From: an uncultured Clostridia bacterium | Lineage (GTDB): Bacteria > Bacillota > Clostridia > Christensenellales > UBA1242 | Reading direction: 5' to 3' | Assembly (NCBI GenBank): GCA_944381105.1 | Contig: CALWJU010000035.1 | Span: 1-32,011, forward strand | Length of the DNA stretch: 32,011 nt | Part shown: positions 31,171 to 32,011 of the stretch, in pieces | Layout of the letters: every line of letters starts with the position of its first letter | How positions within the stretch are numbered: the first letter of the stretch is position 1 | Translations under genes and position numbers: made by a program | The notes under the pieces: generated by a model | Seen by the model: only the letters and a program-made list of their open reading frames with translations | Databases searched by the model: none | Told to the model about the DNA's origin: nothing

Positions 31171-31199
31171 TTGACAATAAAAAAAAGATGTGATATTAT
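31171..31199 (+). promoter_or_regulatory. Orphan promoter before a gene-poor region
   Basis: TTGACA (31171-31176) and TATTAT (31194-31199) with a 17-bp spacer. No ORF of credible size follows for over 400 bp, so the product is most likely a non-coding RNA. Confidence 0.8.
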
Positions 31200-31201
31200 A
31201 T

Positions 31202-31600
31202 GCTGTGTGATAAATTAAAAGGTAGAGAATTATATTTAATATTTTTGCCTTACTCACACTTAACATATACTATATGATGATAAAATTTTACTAGCATAAA
31301 ACTTTATTAAGTTCTTGCGAGTTTGTGTGCTTTTAGCACTCATCACAAAGCACGTATTACAATAAGTTTCACTCTTGCAATCAAGTTTGACTTTTGGTAA
31401 TATAGACTATGTGATGATAAAATTTAAACAATTTAAGTTTTAATTTTGCTACGCAAAAGCACAATAAACTATGTTCATCACATAGTATATATAACCATCA
31501 GTTGCTGTTAAATATGGCTTCGCCCTGCTTGACGACAACTTTCGGTAATATAGTTTGTGTTATCATCAGATTCGCTTTTTATTCAAAGTGGAATTAGAGA
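31202..31600 (+). ncRNA. Candidate non-coding RNA region with repeated motif
   Basis: About 400 bp without genes carry a motif close to ACTATGTGATGATAAAATTT at 31269 and 31406. A weaker copy lies near 31202, and a related GGTAATATAGTTTGTGTTAT near 31544. ACTATGTGATGA (31406-31417) is the exact reverse complement of TCATCACATAGT (31475-31486), so a 12-bp stem with a 57-nt loop is possible, and the first copy could compete for the same partner. The orphan promoter at 31171 would transcribe all of this. I know of no matching RNA family. Confidence 0.4.
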
Positions 31601-31635
31601 TAATATTGACTATTATAAAAAATATTAATCGACAA

Positions 31636-31726
31636 GGGGAGATACTCAAGAGGTCGAAGAGGCGGCCCTGCTAAGGCTGTAGGTCGAGAAATCGGTGCGA
31701 GGGTTCGAATCCCTCTCTTCCCGCCA
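31636..31726 (+). tRNA. tRNA-Ser(GCT)
   Basis: Complete 91-nt type II tRNA with CCA. Acceptor GGGGAGA pairs with TCTTCCC, and the D arm is CTC...GAG. Anticodon stem CGGCC/GGCTG encloses loop CTGCTAA with anticodon GCT. There is a long variable arm, a T arm GAGGG TTCGAAT CCCTC and discriminator G. Confidence 0.94.
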
Positions 31727-31737
31727 GAACGGAATTG

Positions 31738-31776
31738 TACGCACCCTTGGAATAAAAAACTAGGTTGCGTATTTTT
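31738..31776 (+). terminator. Intrinsic terminator of tRNA-Ser
   Basis: TACGCA (31738-31743) and TGCGTA (31766-31771), extended inward by CCT/AGG, form the stem. TTTTT follows immediately. Confidence 0.8.
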
Positions 31777-31804
31777 CTTTTTACAAGATAGTTTTGGGCT
31801 TGTG

Positions 31805-31897
31805 ATGTCTTATAAAAAGCCTGATATTGAGCCAAGTGAAAATTGGAAAAATCTTGACAGAGATGATTTAGGTCGTTTCCGTAAAAATGAAAAATAA
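31805..31897 (+). CDS. Possible 30-aa ORF
   Basis: A short hydrophilic frame (MSYKKPDIEPSENWKNLDRD...) ends 13 nt before a good terminator, which favours a real transcript. The composition looks protein-like. No ribosome binding site is visible, and the family is not recognised. Confidence 0.35.
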   Translation: MSYKKPDIEPSENWKNLDRDDLGRFRKNEK

Positions 31898-31910
31898 ATT
31901 TAATAATATA

Positions 31911-31937
31911 GCCCAACATTATTGTTGGGCATTTTTT
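31911..31937 (+). terminator. Intrinsic terminator near right edge
   Basis: GCCCAACA (31911-31918) and TGTTGGGC (31923-31930) form an 8-bp stem with a 4-nt loop and six T residues on the plus strand. Confidence 0.85.
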
Positions 31938-32011
31938 ATGCTATATTTCTTTAATAAATACTCCTTATATTCTTTGCTTTTGTTGTGTCTTTTGTAGCAA
32001 ATTTCTCGTAT
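31919..32011 (-). CDS. Possible 3' end of a gene entering from the right
   Basis: On the minus strand 30 codons are open from the window edge to a TAA at 31919, reading IREICYKRHNKSKEYKEYLL and a short Lys-rich end. Its tail would lie inside the plus-strand terminator, which argues against it. Too little is visible to judge. Confidence 0.2.
   Translation of the reverse strand: MREICYKRHNKSKEYKEYLLKKYSIKNAQQ

Noticed and set aside
31202..31600. CRISPR array
   Set aside because: Repeats are degenerate, irregularly spaced (about 65, 137 and 140 bp) and no cas gene is near.
31671..31919. 82-codon minus-strand frame ending GREGFEPSHRFLDLQP
   Set aside because: It reads through tRNA-Ser antisense, a well-known false gene pattern, and overlaps two terminators.

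Overview
The window is low-G+C, densely coded DNA from a spore-forming, Gram-positive anaerobe, most likely an uncultured member of the Clostridia. The evidence is the order jag-yidC-yidD-rnpA-rpmH, a YabP/YabQ/DivIC-like sporulation cluster, SpoIIE, a T-box leader, a pyruvate formate-lyase activase, and TTGACA-17-TATAAT promoters with strong GGAGG ribosome binding sites. No species can be named from the sequence alone.

Layout. 1-388: start of a membrane-anchored protein (cut by the window edge). 640-3620 (-): jag, yidC with a large insertion, yidD, rnpA and rpmH from one promoter; dnaA is not next to rpmH. 3795-4463: tRNA-Met(CAT), a damaged partial copy of its 3' end carrying a 34-nt hairpin element, and a small unknown gene. 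4565-6046: orphan pflA-like activase and an Asn-rich membrane protein. 6123-7344 (-): rpsF-ssb-rpsR-rpmE. 7645-10039 (-): an XRE regulator translationally coupled to a RelA/SpoT-like HD hydrolase with a TGS domain. 10256-13700 (-): aspS-asnS behind a T-box with a GAC (Asp) specifier. 13692-15389: RluA-type pseudouridine synthase, then divergent yabP-yabQ-divIC-like. 15527-16839: unknown gene and a DedA/VTT membrane protein. 16918-17478: a promoter with a possible structured RNA, then intact tRNA-Leu(CAG) flanked by two broken tRNA-Leu copies, each interrupted by the same type of hairpin element. 17541-19437: a MetRS gene behind a leader with three consecutive Met codons and an intrinsic terminator. 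19735-22059: alpha/beta hydrolase, gene debris, an unknown gene and a YgjV-like membrane protein. 22162-23061: secreted SIMPL-domain protein. 23144-26282: a compact RiPP-like cluster of a 31-aa Cys-containing peptide, a radical SAM/SPASM maturase and an ABC-F ATPase. 26375-30923: spoIIE, a YcxB-like protein and an AAA+ ATPase of the SpoVK/CbbX type. 31171-31937: a gene-poor stretch with a promoter and repeated motifs, then tRNA-Ser(GCT) and a tiny ORF.

Functional themes are RNA processing and protein export, ribosomal proteins and aminoacyl-tRNA synthetases under RNA-based control, and sporulation. The accessory modules that most merit follow-up are the RiPP-like cluster, the tRNA-associated hairpin elements, the MetRS leader and the XRE/alarmone-hydrolase pair.
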